NCBI GenBank assembly: GCA_051653685.1
Contig: JBOFWQ010000135.1
Location: forward strand, 1 to 23,239
DNA: 23,239 nt
Reading direction: 5' to 3'
Source: Faucicola sp937889485
Lineage (GTDB): Bacteria; Pseudomonadota; Gammaproteobacteria; Pseudomonadales; Moraxellaceae
The position numbers were made by a program, and so were the translations under genes. This document shows positions 23,010 to 23,239 of this stretch, in pieces. Within the stretch, counting starts at the first letter, position 1; every line of letters starts with the position of its first letter. Under the pieces are notes generated by a model that searched no databases, had not been told where the DNA came from, and saw only the letters and a program-made list of their open reading frames with translations.

Positions 23010-23239
23010 ATGGAACCCGTTCATAACTTTCACAATTTGCATAGTTTTCGTACTGAAAAAGACACCATGGGCGAGGTATCCGTACCTCGCCAAGCCTATT
23101 GGGGCGCGCAAAGTGAGCGTAGCCGCCAAAACTTTAAAATTGGTGGCGAGACCTTACCAAAGCCCCTTATTCATGCCATGGCAGTGGTCAAAAAAGCCGC
23201 CGCTATCACCAACACCGAGTTAGGGCGGTTAACAACCGT
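23010..23239 (+). CDS. fumC: Fumarate hydratase class II FumC (5' part, cut by window end)
   Basis: FumC converts fumarate to malate in the TCA cycle; class II enzymes need no iron-sulfur cluster and are stable to superoxide. Only the first 76 codons are present. FRTEKDTMGEVSVP, YWGAQSERSRQNFKIGGE and HAMAVVKKAAAITN are the standard N-terminal stretch of class II fumarases (family length about 460). The start is firm: AGGAG (23000-23004) lies 5 nt before the ATG. Aspartase and argininosuccinate lyase share the fold, but TMGEVSVPRQAYWGAQSERS fits fumarase best. Confidence 0.93.
   Translation, partial: MEPVHNFHNLHSFRTEKDTMGEVSVPRQAYWGAQSERSRQNFKIGGETLPKPLIHAMAVVKKAAAITNTELGRLTT

Overview
The window looks like chromosomal DNA from a gammaproteobacterium of moderate-to-low GC content, most probably a member of the Moraxellaceae (Moraxella/Faucicola/Psychrobacter type). 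This rests on the character of the housekeeping proteins (RecJ, ClpS/ClpA, ArgC, HemE, ProB, Obg, FumC, NtrB/NtrC) and on AT-rich spacers with short leaders. No search was run, so the family is an inference and the species is open. There is no rRNA, transposase, integrase or CRISPR array. One tRNA gene is present.

Layout from left to right. At the left edge (30-1984, minus strand) a WYL-domain transcriptional regulator is followed by a TerD-type (tellurium/stress-resistance family) protein. This is possibly the start of a longer operon running out of the window. A divergent TRIC/UPF0126 membrane protein faces recJ, and the end of recJ carries a 17-bp tandem duplication that includes its stop codon. 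A small protein resembling DUF697/EcsC-type membrane-associated proteins and a BtuB-like TonB-dependent receptor follow on the plus strand, each with its own intrinsic terminator.

The centre (7773-11965) is a nitrogen-regulation operon: ntrB, ntrC and, 9 bp after ntrC, a serine/threonine-kinase-like protein. Upstream of ntrB lie a sigma-70 promoter candidate and a very good sigma-54 (-24/-12) promoter. This suggests that NtrC activates its own operon and that the kinase is produced together with it. I consider this the most interesting unit in the window.

Next come tRNA-Leu(UAG) with its own strong promoter and terminator, then the minus-strand protein-quality-control pair clpS and clpA, preceded by a one-pass membrane coiled-coil protein. 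The minus-strand run proB, hemE, argC holds three genes from pathways that branch from glutamate (proline, haem by the C5 route, arginine). A plus-strand degV gene lies between proB and obg, which are normally adjacent neighbours in many relatives. The right end holds the beginning of fumC, behind a leader with a possible Fur-box-like site.
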